A DNA stretch of 64,000 nucleotides from Larix kaempferi (lineage: Eukaryota > Streptophyta > Pinopsida > Pinales > Pinaceae): NCBI GenBank assembly GCA_027924585.1, contig BSBM01000068.1, positions 12,125,501-12,189,500 on the forward strand. The letters are read 5' to 3'. A program made the translations under genes and the position numbers. Shown here in pieces: positions 11,425 to 22,194 of the stretch (within the stretch, counting starts at the first letter, position 1; every line of letters begins with the position of its first letter). The notes below the pieces were generated by a model. It ran no database searches. It was not told the DNA's origin and saw only the letters and a program-made list of their open reading frames with translations.

Positions 11425-12550
11425 CTAGACCTTCTTCGAACACCAGAAAATGCAAGTATTTAAATCCATGCCTAGAATGCAATCATGGGCCAACCGAGCA
11501 TTGACCAAGCCATGATAATGATTAAAGGACCAAACTAATTTGTCTTCATCACAGTTCAGATGGATACCAGAATGTTGTAGATTGTCGATATAGGAATCCC
11601 ATTCAGCAGCCAGAGAGTTACTTAATGATAAATCAGAAGCAAAACTCCATTTAATCATTCCATCATCCTTAGATATCACCACCTATTTTAATACAAATAT
11701 ATCTTTCATGTGTAGCTCATCAATTAAATCTGGAGATAGCTTGTATCCCTCATCAAGCCTTAGAATTGGGTCAATTCCCAGAAATATCTGTGTTCCTCTA
11801 CCAATTTCCCAACATATAGCATGATTAATAACGAGAAATGACTTAACCAGACTACACCATACAATGGAAGCATAAGGACAGATTTTGTTTTCGGGTTGAA
11901 ACCAAAAAGGCAGAGGAATCCTTTTGAGGTATTTAGCCTTTATAACCTTTCCCTAAAGACCACGATCAAATGTACTTCTCCACAAAATTTTTGCATATAA
12001 TGCCCCAACCGCCCATATGCTTTGGTAAGGACATACTTTCCCAAGAAGCAAGATGGAACTTTGAAGCCCCCACTTTACCATCCCACAAAAACTGAAATAT
12101 TTTTCTTCTAATAACCACAATCACAGCATTTGAGACAATAAATAAAGAAAAATAGTACATCGGTATACTCTGCAAAACAAAAGTTACCAAGATAAGTCAT
12201 CCTCCCAAGGACAAAAACCTAAAAGACCATGAGCAAATCTTCCGCTAAATCTTTTGAATGAGCCAATTCTAGTCAGTGATTTTGTAACTATTGGGTTTTA
12301 GAATGTAACCCAGATAGTTGATGCCATCCCCTAAGTTAGACATTTGATAGGGAAAAATGGTTGCAATTTGATTCTTTATATTTGGATCTTCACATTGATA
12401 AATAAAACTAGATTTATATGAACTAATGGCCATGCGTAACGCATCATAAAAGATAGGAATATCTAGATGATATTGCTTCCATAGATTCTTCTCCAAATGA
12501 GAGGACAACGTCCACAAATAACAAGTGGGATATATAAAGTGAACTAACAA
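11425..12550 (-). pseudogene. LINE ORF2 relic: end of reverse transcriptase and zf-RVT
   Basis: Three minus-strand frames give successive ORF2 segments. 12269-12550 carries the palm/thumb phrase G-D-G-I-N-Y-L-G-Y-I-L-K-P-N-S-Y. 11966-12190 has VLQSIPMYYFSLF followed by RRKIFQFLWDG and PKHMGGWGI, typical of the LINE thumb/connection region. 11425-11682 has SLSNSLAAEWDSYIDNL and DEDKLVWSFNHYHGLVNARL. Frameshifts separate them. The fingers and catalytic YADD region and the endonuclease are absent, so the insertion is 5'-truncated at about 12560. Confidence 0.75.
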
Positions 12551-12830
12551 CCTTAATACATGTAATTAGCTTTCTTTTCTTTTACCTTATTTGTCAATAA
12601 ATTGAGCCCTTCAATTGCCAGAATGAACAAATAAAGAGATAGTTATCACAAACAATAAAAGATACATTTAATAAAACCTTTAATATCACAAACAATATAA
12701 ATATGTGTTAATATTTTTTACTTAAGTTATAGTTATATTGTTTTTTATTCACTTTGAAAGTTAGGTGAGAACTTGTTAGCTAGAATTTAGCATGTTAAGA
12801 GTGAACTTGTTTTTTATTCACTTGTTAGCA

Positions 12831-12836
12831 ACCGAC
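12831..12836 (+). promoter_or_regulatory. DRE/CRT-like core upstream of C2 gene
   Basis: ACCGAC, the core bound by plant DREB/CBF factors, lies about 350 bp upstream of the start codon at 13188. It fits the cold-response history of the SRC2 family, but a six-base motif is weak on its own. Confidence 0.3.
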
Positions 12837-12878
12837 TCAAGCGGCCGTATTTTAGGGGCTTCCTTTCGCTTTCAAATT

Positions 12879-12885
12879 TGACGTC
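12879..12885 (+). promoter_or_regulatory. TGACGTC motif (bZIP-type site)
   Basis: TGACGTC, a bZIP/as-1 type core, is 303 bp upstream of the C2 gene start. No clear TATA box could be chosen. The region from 12886 to 13187 is probably the proximal promoter and 5' leader. Confidence 0.25.
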
Positions 12886-13187
12886 TTCGAAGAAAGTTGT
12901 TTGGGTTTTGATCTCCGCACACTTGGGTTTCCTCACGCATACTAATCCATTTTGCCCAGCTACTAGTATTCACTCCATTTTTTTCAACCCAACAGTATTC
13001 GCTACACCGACTTCTGTAGCTATAAGAACGCTAGCTAAAATAACGTTTCATGTCTCTATTCCGGCATTCAATCGCTCTCCCCTGCACCGATTACTACCGC
13101 TTTCAAAACTCATTCGAATTCCTTCCCCCAATTTCATTCTGCAAATTCATTCATTTTCTTCCTCTCTATTGAATTCTTCGTACTGCG

Positions 13188-14102
13188 ATGGAGGCACGAA
13201 GCACGGAAATAACCCTGGGCTCGGCCCGCGATCTGAATAACACGCTTATTCTCTCGAAAACAAAGGCGTATGCAGTCGCATGGATCTCCAACGATCAGAA
13301 AAACAGGCAGTGGACGCCCGTGGACGAAGAGAACGGCACCAATCCCACCTGGAACCAAGTTGTGAACTTTACTCTGGACGAAGCCGCCCTGCAGCATGGC
13401 CGCTTGCTTCTCGAAATCGAAATCTATAACGACTCAACTTTCGGCGACAAAGAGATTGGCCGCGTCAGCATCGCATTGATCGAATTCCTCAAGCCCACCG
13501 ATAGCAACAAGGGCGCCAGCTCCAGCCCGCAGTTCGTCAGCTACCAGATCCGGAAACCCTCTGGAAAAGCCAAGGGGGTTCTTAACCTTTCTATCAAAAT
13601 GGCCCAAAAGTTCGGTTTCAAACTGCAGCAACAGCCACTGGAGGTAGCCACAGTCGGTTTCAAGGAGCAGAAAGAGTCACTGGAGGCAGTCACAGACGAT
13701 TTCAAGCTGCAGCAACAGTCATGGGAGGAGCCCGTGGCCGGGTACTCAGTCTACCCAATGGCTGGTTCGTCCTCGCAATCGACGCCGTATTCACGAGCGA
13801 ATAACCAGTACCCTCCACCACCATATCCACCCCAGGAGGGATATCCCCCGCCTCCGCCTCACAACCAGGGTTACCCTCCGCCTCCGCCTCCGCCTCACCA
13901 CCAGGGTCCACCTCCGCCTCCACCTCACCACCAGGGTTACCCTCCGCCTCCGCCTCCGCCTCACCACCAGGGTTACCCGCCGCCGCCGCCTCCACCTCAC
14001 CACCAGAGTTACCCTCCGCCTCCGCCTCCGCCTCCGCCTCACCACCAGGGTTACCCTCCGCCTCCGCCGCCGCCACACCACCAGGGTTACCCTGCCTACT
14101 AG
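13188..14102 (+). CDS. C2-domain protein with Pro/His-rich tail (SRC2-like)
   Basis: A single-exon 304-residue protein. Residues about 1-137 form a C2 domain of the plant SRC2/BAP type: T-L-G-S-A-R-D-L-N near the start, KAYAVAWISNDQKNRQWTPV, then NPTWNQVVNFTLDE, and LLLEIEIYND...KEIGRVSIAL. Residues 138-205 are a linker with a repeated KLQQQ..LE/WE phrase. Residues 207-304 are tandem Y-P-(P)6-8-H-H-Q-G units. Family knowledge: SRC2 proteins bind membranes through C2 and are often cold- or stress-induced; the soybean and Arabidopsis members also end in Pro-rich tails. The start ATG sits in GCGATGG with G at +4, and no in-frame Met precedes it. GC content and codon use differ sharply from the flanking AT-rich DNA. 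Minus-strand open frames here are shadows. It is probably functional; the exact subfamily is uncertain. Confidence 0.88.
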   Translation: MEARSTEITLGSARDLNNTLILSKTKAYAVAWISNDQKNRQWTPVDEENGTNPTWNQVVNFTLDEAALQHGRLLLEIEIYNDSTFGDKEIGRVSIALIEFLKPTDSNKGASSSPQFVSYQIRKPSGKAKGVLNLSIKMAQKFGFKLQQQPLEVATVGFKEQKESLEAVTDDFKLQQQSWEEPVAGYSVYPMAGSSSQSTPYSRANNQYPPPPYPPQEGYPPPPPHNQGYPPPPPPPHHQGPPPPPPHHQGYPPPPPPPHHQGYPPPPPPPHHQSYPPPPPPPPPHHQGYPPPPPPPHHQGYPAY

Positions 14103-15130
14103 GGCTACCCACACTGCAATGAGTAATTGTAGAAGCAGCAAGAATAATTAAGTTGGATTAATTGGCGGAGCTCTTGGCGAACTGTCTCTTAGAGATATTA
14201 TCCGCGATACCAGTTATGATGGAGGGTTTGATGAAGGTGATGACTTTGGAGGCGACTTCTAACCTGTTGGTTTTAGATATTGGCCACCATGGATTTGGCA
14301 GGCCGCTGAAGTATCCGATTATGTAAGTTCTATATTCAGCAGTGCTTCTGAGGAGGATATTTAATTGATATACGTTAGTAAATACAATAAGGTGTGCTTA
14401 GAACATGGATCACTACAAGAAGTATATTTTATTTTAATGTATTTTATTTTAGTATGAAGTAACTAGTTATATTGAGAGAAGTATATTTTATTGATGTACT
14501 CTTCAAATTGATTGTTCAAATTGATTTTATGATGGTTGTTCAAAATTTCAAATAAACAATTATAAAGTATAGATAGTAAGAATAAGAATAATAATAACTA
14601 TAACTATATATAATAATAATAATAATAACTCATAATTAATGTATAAATAACTCATAACTCATATATGAATAATAAGTTAAAAATATTTCCAACTTAATTG
14701 AATTTCAAACTAATTCATTATGATATTTGCACATATTTTAGGATTATATTTTTTGGAAAATGTCACCAAATTTTTTTTAAGGATGCATGCGTTTTATTGA
14801 TGTAATGTTATAGTTAATGACAAATTAAATTAAACCAGATTATTCCATTAATGACTAATGAGAGATGCAAAAACCCCCCAACATCCACACCACATTGTGC
14901 CGAGAAAATCCCTCTCGGTATATAAAAAACTACAGAGGAAGAGTGAAGATACATTTTATTGACAGAGGCATCTAGATATTTTAGTGCGGTGCTTTCACTA
15001 CTATAGACAGAAGGAAGTTTCAAACACTCTCGCATAAGTTTTAATTCACAAATACTACTCAAAGACGTGTATCTTGCCACCACCTATTTCAAACCCAATC
15101 CATATCCATTAGGTCAGAAGCTATTGTATT
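14103..15130. other. 3' flank of C2 gene, no gene recognised
   Basis: The first few hundred bases probably hold the 3' UTR, but no single AATAAA signal stands out. CACTACAAGAAGTATATTTTA at about 14406 resembles a CACTA transposon end without a partner. (TAA)n-like DNA occupies about 14580-14690. No coding sequence is recognised. Confidence 0.4.
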
Positions 15131-15318
15131 ATCAACCAAAGCAAAGATTACCAAATTGAGTCTAATATTGAAAGATACTATTAAAAATTCAATCAAAGCA
15201 AAGATTATAGAATTGAGTCTTTCTAATGTTGATAGATACTATTAAAAATTCAATCAAAGCAAAGATTACAGAATTGAGTCTTTCTAATATTGAAAGATAT
15301 TATTAAAAATTCAATTTA
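15131..15318. repeat. Tandem repeat, about 62-66 bp, three copies
   Basis: Three successive copies contain CAAAGCAAAGATTA, AATTGAGTCT, TAATATTGAAAGATA and TATTAAAAATTCAAT. The second and third copies carry an extra TTTC after GAGTC. Confidence 0.7.
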
Positions 15319-15639
15319 AACCCGTTACACATTAGAAGGAATTGTATTATAATCAAAATAGGGCTTTTTCAATATTCAAATCTAGTGATAAAAATTCTAA
15401 TCCGATTCATTATAGTAATTCATTTCAATACAAATCACATGTAGATTTGTATTGAAGTGTCAATTCCCCGTAGTAGCCTAGAATTTCAGGTGTGAGTAGT
15501 GAACCTCCTCATCGACGCCCTTCACCACCTGAAATGGGTTTTATCTGAGCTAGTGTATTGGAGGGTGCCAAAATTTTGCAAAGGGTTTTCTATTTCAAAA
15601 CTCTATCATCCAATTTAGTTTGAATCTTTTTGGTTACTT

Positions 15640-15661
15640 GCATATATATATATATATATAT
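15640..15661. repeat. (TA)n microsatellite
   Basis: About ten uninterrupted TA dinucleotides, followed by ordinary AT-rich DNA. Confidence 0.8.
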
Positions 15662-15894
15662 GAATTTGGGGTGGACTACCACCTATATGCTTTTACAAGA
15701 TTATATAAGGATGAGACAAGTGTACTGTTCGGATTGATTTGAAATTCGAAATAAAAAAATTATATAAAAAATAACTAGTAGAAGAATGAGAAGAATGGAT
15801 AACTGCGGATGCATGTACATAAATCATCGCTGATGAATGGATAACTATAGTTTGTGGTAGAAAATTGGAAGGAGGTAGGTGATAACATGTAGCT

Positions 15895-16225
15895 ACACTA
15901 CAAGAAAAAGAGCATCTTACCCTCATATTAGCACCACTATTTGTAAAGGATTTGAGAAATCCTCAATTTTCAAATAGTGGTGCAAAAGTGGTGATATTGT
16001 GGGGATACACAAGTGGTGCTAAGATTTATGGTGCAAAAGTGGTGTTTGTAAAAAAATTGATTTTGGTGTTAAATAAATATGTGGCATTCCATGATGTATA
16101 TTGGTGCAAACCACCAAAACGAATCCTAGGTGGATTGAGATTTTGTGGTACAAAACACCAAAATTATTATTATTTAATATACACAAACTTGTATATGGTG
16201 CAAAGCACCATAAAATAACAAGTGC
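15895..16225. mobile_element. CACTA-like end followed by GGTGC-rich inverted motifs
   Basis: CACTACAAGAAAAA (15895-15908) matches the common terminus of plant CACTA elements. It is followed by nested inverted repeats: AGCACCACTATTTG pairs with CAAATAGTGGTGC, enclosing AGGATTTGAGAAATCCT. From there to about 16225 the words GGTGC, GTGGTG and GCACCA recur every 15-40 bp on both strands. No opposite CACTA end was found, so this is a partial or one-ended element. Open frames here read across the repeats on both strands and are not credible genes. Confidence 0.4.
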
Positions 16226-16270
16226 TGCTTTGCACCATAAAATAATAAATGATTGCAAAAAAAATATAAA

Positions 16271-16324
16271 TCTCTCTCTCTCACACATATATATAATGTA
16301 TTTTATGTTTTTTTGCATCCTATG

Positions 16325-16356
<32 letters not shown>
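16271..16356. repeat. (TC)n and (CA)n microsatellites
   Basis: A short TCTCTCTCTCTC run at about 16271-16282 and an uninterrupted (CA)n at about 16328-16354. Confidence 0.85.
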
Positions 16357-16359
<3 letters not shown>

Positions 16360-16453
16360 TCACTTATTAACAAGATTAAAAGATATGTATATTAAGACAT
16401 TTTATTGCGTATATATAAAATGTGTTAAAAATCTTATGTGTTTTATATTTTTT

Positions 16454-16471
16454 GCATCCTATGTACTATAT
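16454..16471. repeat. LINE target-site duplication, left copy
   Basis: GCATCCTATGTACTATAT is identical to 43803-43820. It is followed directly by a run of T, the LINE poly-A tail on the minus strand. Confidence 0.9.
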
Positions 16472-16679
16472 TTTTTTTTCCAATGGAAAAAATCATTTTA
16501 TTTCTTCGAATAACATGAACTTCCCACTTGAAGCTTACATCAAAATGGTTTGCCATGAGGGCTACCAATACTTCATATTTACAATCACTTTGGATTTATC
16601 CAAAAAACTTAGTTCCGCCTCATGGGCTTCAAAAAGTTACATACACCCTTCCAAAAACGAGTTGCAACATTTACATGAA

Positions 16680-17036
16680 TTAATGCATTATCGTAAAATG
16701 TTGCTCTAATTGGTTGTTTTTCCATCCTTCTACTTCAATGAGGCCAGGAGGTACAATAAGCGCCAGTTTAGACATTGAATCTGCTTCCATGTTTAATTCT
16801 CTGTATACATGAGCAAAGGAAATTTGTTCAAAAGAGGTGATGAGCTCTTTGACTAGTAGAAGCACATGTTGTAGGTGGGGAGCATTGATTTGAATTTTCT
16901 CATTGTTCCAATCTATTACCATCTTTGAGTCCCCAAATAGATGCAAGGAGGATATTTTTTTCATAAGAGCCACCTTTAGAATTGCCCAAAGAGCCGACAG
17001 TTCTGCTTTTTCTATTTGAATCTCTTCTCGGGGCAT
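16680..17036 (-). pseudogene. LINE ORF2: RNase H domain
   Basis: The minus-strand frame contains IEKAELSALWAILKVALMKK, then HLFGDSKMVIDWNN and HVYRELNMEADSMSKLAL. These are the RNase H blocks with acids in A-E-L-S-A-L, G-D-S and E-A-D. It ends ORF2. The 3' UTR of about 210 bp runs from here to the poly-A tail at 16472. It is separated from the upstream zf-RVT frame by a frameshift near 17040. Confidence 0.85.
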
Positions 17037-17046
17037 ATTTGATAAT

Positions 17047-17727
17047 TCATTTTTTTTCTTCTGATATGTGAATCACACCCCCGACACCGCCTAGGGGAGG
17101 AACTCCTTGGCTGGCTCCATAAAAAAAGTCCCTTGGAAGATCTTTGTTGATTGAAGGGCTTGAGACTAGCCTTTGGGAGTTTGCTGCAGGTTCTGAGCGG
17201 TGTTCACTTACTTTCTGCAATAAGATAGTTGTAGTTACTTTAAGAAGGGGCTTTTGGTTGAGAAAAATCGTCTTGTTTCTTACTTCCCAAATGCTGAAAA
17301 CGAAAAGGGAAGGGAAAGCTTCAAAGTTACATACCTTGGTATCTTTCCACCAAGCTAAAACATTTTGTTCCAATGAGGAGTCTGCCTTCAATGCCAATCT
17401 GCTCTTTAAGCTTTCAGAAGCCTTCTCCCAGACAAATCCTGCATAGGGACAGCAACAGAAGAGATGAGCATTTGTTTCTTCAGCGCTATTATACAACACA
17501 CAAATATTGGGGCCTTGAAAACCTCATTTTTTAGGTTTTCCCAAGTGAGTAGTTTATTGCTTAATGCCAACCATAGGGTTAATATGGTTTCCGAGGGTCC
17601 GGGAATGGTCCATATTTTTTTCCACCATCTACATTGTTCACCTGTTAGAAGAGAGCTTATAGCAGACTCATAACCGAGTTTAGCAGAGAAACTGTCATCC
17701 TTACTGTTTATGGAGAATATCAGTTTA
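17047..17727 (-). pseudogene. LINE ORF2: zf-RVT region (3' half)
   Basis: Two overlapping frames (17406-17727 and 17047-17499) read KLGYESAISS, WWKKIWTIPGPSETILTLWL, then ETNAHLFCCCPYAGFVWEKA and FSIWEVRNKTIFLNQ. This is the Cys/His-rich zf-RVT segment found between reverse transcriptase and RNase H in plant LINEs. A frameshift lies near 17480. The upstream half continues at 27075 on the far side of the inserted transposon. Confidence 0.85.
17724..17727. repeat. Transposon target duplication TTTA, left copy
   Basis: TTTA immediately outside the left inverted repeat, matched at 27071-27074. Deleting the element and one copy leaves an intact LINE codon series, which confirms the length of four. 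Confidence 0.88.
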
Positions 17728-17753
17728 AACATGTTATACAACTTGAAGAGAAC
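17728..17753 (+). repeat. Terminal inverted repeat, left
   Basis: Begins AACATGTTATACAACTTGA and ends GAGAAC. It is the reverse complement of 27045-27070 except for one A/C difference at position 19. A second GAGAAC follows at about 17773, and the right end likewise has an extra GAGAAC at 27031, suggesting a subterminal motif. Confidence 0.92.
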
Positions 17754-17835
17754 TTTATACTCAAAATGAGAACTCTAGCCATAAAAACCCATATTTTTGC
17801 ATAAAAAAACCAAAAAACAACCCTGAATAAAAAAA

Positions 17836-17855
17836 TGGTGCTACCGGTAGCACCA
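17836..17855. repeat. 20-bp perfect palindrome near left end
   Basis: TGGTGCTACCGGTAGCACCA is fully self-complementary. A partial echo (GCTATCAGCACCAC) lies about 115 bp further in. It sits in the 540-bp non-coding stretch between the left inverted repeat and the transposase stop codon. Confidence 0.8.
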
Positions 17856-20026
17856 CTTTTTGATTTGGGGTCAAAAATATAGAAATGAACCAAAACATTT
17901 GTTATTGCTGTTTGCAAAAACCTTAAAATCAAACTCTAAATTGAAAACTAATGCTATCAGCACCACACTTTTTCAAAAAATGGCATTTTTATATGATTTT
18001 ATCAAAATTGAAAATCATGCTTATTTAATCTATCAGTAACACTGTATAAAAATTGCATTGAATTAAGCAAAAATTATTCAATAAAGAATTTGACCACTCT
18101 TTTCATATAAAATACAAAAAATTATGATATTCATCAGAAAATAATATAATAAACCATAAGACGTAGAAGTAATTCATATCAAAATTCAAGCACTCATTTA
18201 GAGTTGCCATACAAAAAATGACATATTATTAAAAAAGACAAAATGTTTCATGTGCAAATATTCAAATCAACACATGGATTTTGACACACCATCAGAAGCT
18301 ACATTTTCTTCAGATGAATCACTGGATGAAGATGTAGATGACCCATATTCTTCTTTAGTATCAACTAGTGCACAATCTGAATCTTTATGTACGCCCAAAA
18401 TTCCATATGCCATATTCCTTCTAGATCTACTCCTTGGTTTAGCAGACTCCCATGTTGCGACTATTTCTGGTGCCAACAATATTTTGATAATCTCTATACT
18501 CTTGGAACGAAGAGTGCCTTTCCTTGTCAACTGGAAGTCATAAAGTAGTATGTCAACATCATCTAATTTCAAAATGTCTATTCGATGATGATTTACATTT
18601 TGTCCATTTCTTTTTCTCTTTTTGCAAACCCTTTTCTCGATCACCATCCCCGGCTTGTACACACCATAAAATGGGTGTGTGTCTGTTGCATACCAATTCA
18701 CTTCAATAGATATAACTTCTTCATTTTCTTTCTTTACCTTCATAACTTTTGCAATCCAGAATGGATAACCACGCGGATCTTCTGTGGACAAAACAACAAT
18801 CATGCAACCCTCCTTAATATCTTGTACCGAGCCTCTGTAAAGGTCTTCCATCGCCTCACGCCGTGCATATGATCTTTTAGGCCCAATGTGGATTTCCCTT
18901 TCTTCTGGTTGAGAAGGCTCAACACCTTCAGGCTCAACATTTCTCTCATTTTCATTTGACATACTTTGTGGCCAACCAAATGGAGTCTTCAAAAAAATGT
19001 CTCCATTTCTAGAGTATGTAATTATGTCATTTTGCTCCATGAAAAATGACTCCCACCAAACAGAATCAACAATCTCAAAATAGTCATAAGTATCTTTGAT
19101 ATAATTTTTTTTATTTCTTCCAAGCATTGAGAAGAATCAACATTTCTATTGTGCCGGTGTGAATTTTGAATCTCAACAGCTGATTGCAACAACGATAACT
19201 TTGAAGCATACGTTTGACGACCTGGAATTAATTTTAGAAATGCTAAACCTGATGTAGGACCCCATTCTATACTTGTTGAGTACTTCTTACTCCATAGTAG
19301 TGTTTTCCCATCACTATTTTTTATGCGAAATTGATGTTGAAAGCTAATGTCATTAAGTTTCTCAATGCACCTTTCTTGACCATGCTATCCCAAAATAAAT
19401 CTTCACATGTCAATAGTTTCCTCCAATGTTAGCACAATAGGCTCTGGACTATATGTTTTTCTAATAATTTCAGTTAATGATGGCAGGTTCCCAACATTCT
19501 TCCTCCCCAATGGCACTGCAAAACGACTAAAAATTTGATCAATATCGTCATGTGTATGCCCAACAAGAAGGATACCAACTTTAACCTTCTGAAAATTCTC
19601 AATTCAACAAGCATGTTCAAATAACCAAACATGATCTGATTTTTGTTTTCCCAGCTAGTGTTGTCCAATTGCAGATATAGAACTCGAGGAAGATTACCAG
19701 ACCAATGAGTCAGCACATGGTGAATTATGGTAACGGTCAGATTTGCATCATTATGAATATTGCGAGCTGTAAAGTAAAACTTTGGAGACATTTGACCATT
19801 AAAAACCATACAACCAACCAAGTGAAACTAAATAAAAATTTCCTCTAAATTCTTTGGTACACGAACAAAATGTGGCAAAAGTGTTTTTTTTTTTTATCCA
19901 CGCCATCAATTATCAAACAGATGTACTTATGTGGTTCATCATAACACTTCTTGCGATGTTTGTATAACTTTTTTCGTTCAACTGATTGTTGATTGCAATG
20001 TGCTTGAAGTTCTTTAACAACATAAT

Positions 20027-20110
20027 CTACAAATAAAATAAAAACAAAACATTGATGAGCTTTCGTAATAGATATTTATTGCAAAAAAATAAATTTGTTA
20101 GAGACATACC
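20027..20110 (-). other. Probable intron in the DUF7869-type gene
   Basis: On the minus strand GTATGTCTC opens just after the C-S-I-C frame and TTATTTTATTTGTAG closes before the next coding block (VVKELQAHCNQ). At 84 bp it is of plant-like size and AT-rich. Confidence 0.6.
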
Positions 20111-20949
20111 TCTCTCTAGATCACTTCTGATTTATCCCTTCTTTGTTTAAGAGAAGAACATATACTGCAATCCCCCATCCTTGACCTCTTAGGAATACAG
20201 ACATTGTTGAACTCTGTTTTCCATAGTCTTGTAAAATATGCATATCTAATGAAATTGTTATTTCCTTTAGCATCTTGAACAAATTCCTTGTACAAGTTGT
20301 AGATTTCTAGCCTTGATAAAATATTTGGAATGTGTATGGTTTCTCTATCTGGCATACTCTCTCCATGCTTAGAAAAGAAGTCACGCATCCATGAAATTGC
20401 AATGTTTGTTAATGGCCCACTAGCTCGTGCATGATATTATTTAGAATAAAATGTAGGATCCTTTTCTAGCCTTGTCTGGATTCTTGATAGTCTAATATTA
20501 CCAATTGAGTGGATTATTTTGAAAGCCCTTCTGCAAAGCATAAATTATACTTCCAATGTGATAATCATAACCTGCCTTTGTATAAATCATACACCCTACC
20601 AAATATGAATTTTGCATATTTTTGTTCATTGATAGATATGCTCGTCTTTTAGCAAAAGCATAATTGTAGTGTATTTTTTTCAGACAATTTTTTTGGAAAC
20701 ACTCACTTGAAATCAAATCAGTAATAGAATTGGGACTTGTGAGCAAATCTTTCCTAGACCTTGTATAACTAGAATGCTTTGGATTGATATAAAATGACCT
20801 AGTCCTACACTTAATCTTGCTCATTGGTACAATTTGCCTCTGCGTTTCATCAACCATTAAATCATCCTCATTAGAATGAATATCCTCAGCAATGTGAGGA
20901 ATATCATCCCTCTCATTGAGATTATCATTACCACAATTAGTAGGAGAAT

Positions 20950-22150
20950 GAGTATCTGCATCAGTATCAAGTTTATCACTTGAGTTTAAATCAACATCAT
21001 TGGTGGGTTCATCCTCCTCAAAATCATCATTTGTCTCATTAAAATCCTTGCTTGGAGGGAAATCATCATCAATGCCATCAAAATCCTTGCTTGGAGGAAA
21101 ATAACCTTCATCATTATTGGTTCCCGTATCCTCACCAGAATCATCACTTGTCCCTTTAAAATCCTCGCTTGGAGGAAAATCATCATCAGTGCCATCAAAA
21201 TCCTCGCTTGGGGAGAATCATCATCGGTGCCATCAAAATCCTCTCTCGAAGGAAATTCATCTTCACCATTATTGGTTCCCTCATCCTCACCAACTTCACC
21301 ATCTGTCCCATTAAAATCCTTGCTCGGAGGAATATCATGATTGCTACCATTAAAATCCTCGCTTGGAGGAAAATCGTCTTTGCTACCATCATAATCCTCA
21401 CTTGGAGGAAAATCATCTTCACCATTATTGGTGCCTTCATCCTCACCAGAATCATTATTTGTCCTACTAAAATCCTCACTTGGAGTAAAATCATCATTAA
21501 AGCCACCAAAATATTGGCTGGGAGGAAAACCATCTTCAACATTGTTGTTGCCTTTATCCTCACAAAAATCATCATCTGTACCATTAAAATCCTCGCTTGG
21601 AGGAAAATCATCATCTATGCCATCAAAATCCTCCCTTGGAGGAAAATCACCGTTAGTGCCATCACAATATTTGCTTGGGGGAGGAACACTATCAATCCCA
21701 TTAAAATCCTCGCTTGGATGAAAATCATTATCGGTGCCATTGAAATCCTCTCTTGGAGGAAAATCATCTACACCATCATTAGTGCCTTCATACTCACCAA
21801 AATTATTATCTATCCCATCAAAATCCTCGCTTGGAGGAAAATCAAGTTTGTTGTCTTGTAAATCCTCTCTTGAAGGAAATTCATCGTTTGTGCCTTGAAA
21901 ATCCCCGCTTGGAGGAAAATCTTGGCTTGAAGGAAAATCATTGTTTATGCTTTGAGAATCATTTCCTTGAGCAAAATCATCATTGGTGCCTTGAAAATCG
22001 TCACTTGGAGGAAAATTTCAATCATCTTCCTCAGTTTCTTTAAAATATCCACATGGAGGAAGCTCTTCATCATCATCATTAATGCCTTTAACATCTTCAC
22101 TTGAAGGTAAATCATCATTGGTGCCTTTGAAATCCCCACTTAAATCAAAA
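20950..22150 (-). repeat. 39-bp-type tandem repeats coding an acidic region
   Basis: More than twenty diverged units of the plus-strand form AAATCCTCGCTTGGAGGAAA followed by ATCATC and variable bases. In the sense strand each codes a 12-14 residue unit centred on F-P-P-S-E-D-F. Longer super-units add G-E-D-E-G-T-N-N-G-E-D. The repeats give several long frames on both strands; only the acidic minus frame joins the downstream domains. Confidence 0.85.
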
Positions 22151-22194
22151 TTTTCATAATCTTCAGACGTTGAGATTGATTCAGATGAGTCCAT

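Larger units (their letters stand above)
18267..22194 (-). pseudogene. DUF7869-type putative transposase, broken copy
   Basis: The start is the ATG at 22194, reading MDSSESISTSEDYENF. The N-terminal third (22150-20950) is an acidic tandem repeat of about 13 residues (D-G-T-D-D-D-F-P-P-S-E-D-F). Next come a Cys/basic segment (20857-20498), a C-S-I-C-S-S-L-K motif (about 20150-20190) and a GT..AG intron (about 20110-20027). The core has IIDGVDKK (Asp at 19905), LYLQLDN..ENKN (Asp at 19663) and GHTHDDID (19539-19562), the conserved blocks of DUF7869 proteins. These three Asp motifs suggest an RNase H-fold transposase. The C-terminal 286-residue frame (19127-18267) has a possible small beta-barrel segment and an acidic Ser-rich end. 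Lesions: TGA at 22018-22020, a 1-base loss near 21210, frameshifts near 20500 and 19600, and stops near 19830 and 19390. The family name is from memory; the transposase role is inference supported by the TIRs. Confidence 0.75.

Noticed and set aside
10297-12550. Plus-strand RNase H frame and minus-strand LINE pieces as one element
   Set aside because: They are on opposite strands and each has its own RNase H segment, so they must be separate insertions.
13702-14141. Minus-strand frames with Gly/Glu/Ala or Arg/Val repeats opposite the C2 gene
   Set aside because: They are the antisense of the Pro/His codon repeats of a well-supported plus-strand gene.
16019-16513. Overlapping frames on both strands near the CA microsatellite
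   Set aside because: They read through GGTGC repeats and (CA)n and have no family resemblance.
21169-21861. 230-codon plus-strand frame of Ile/Lys-rich repeats
   Set aside because: Antisense of the acidic repeat region of the DUF7869-type gene, whose minus frame connects to recognisable downstream domains.
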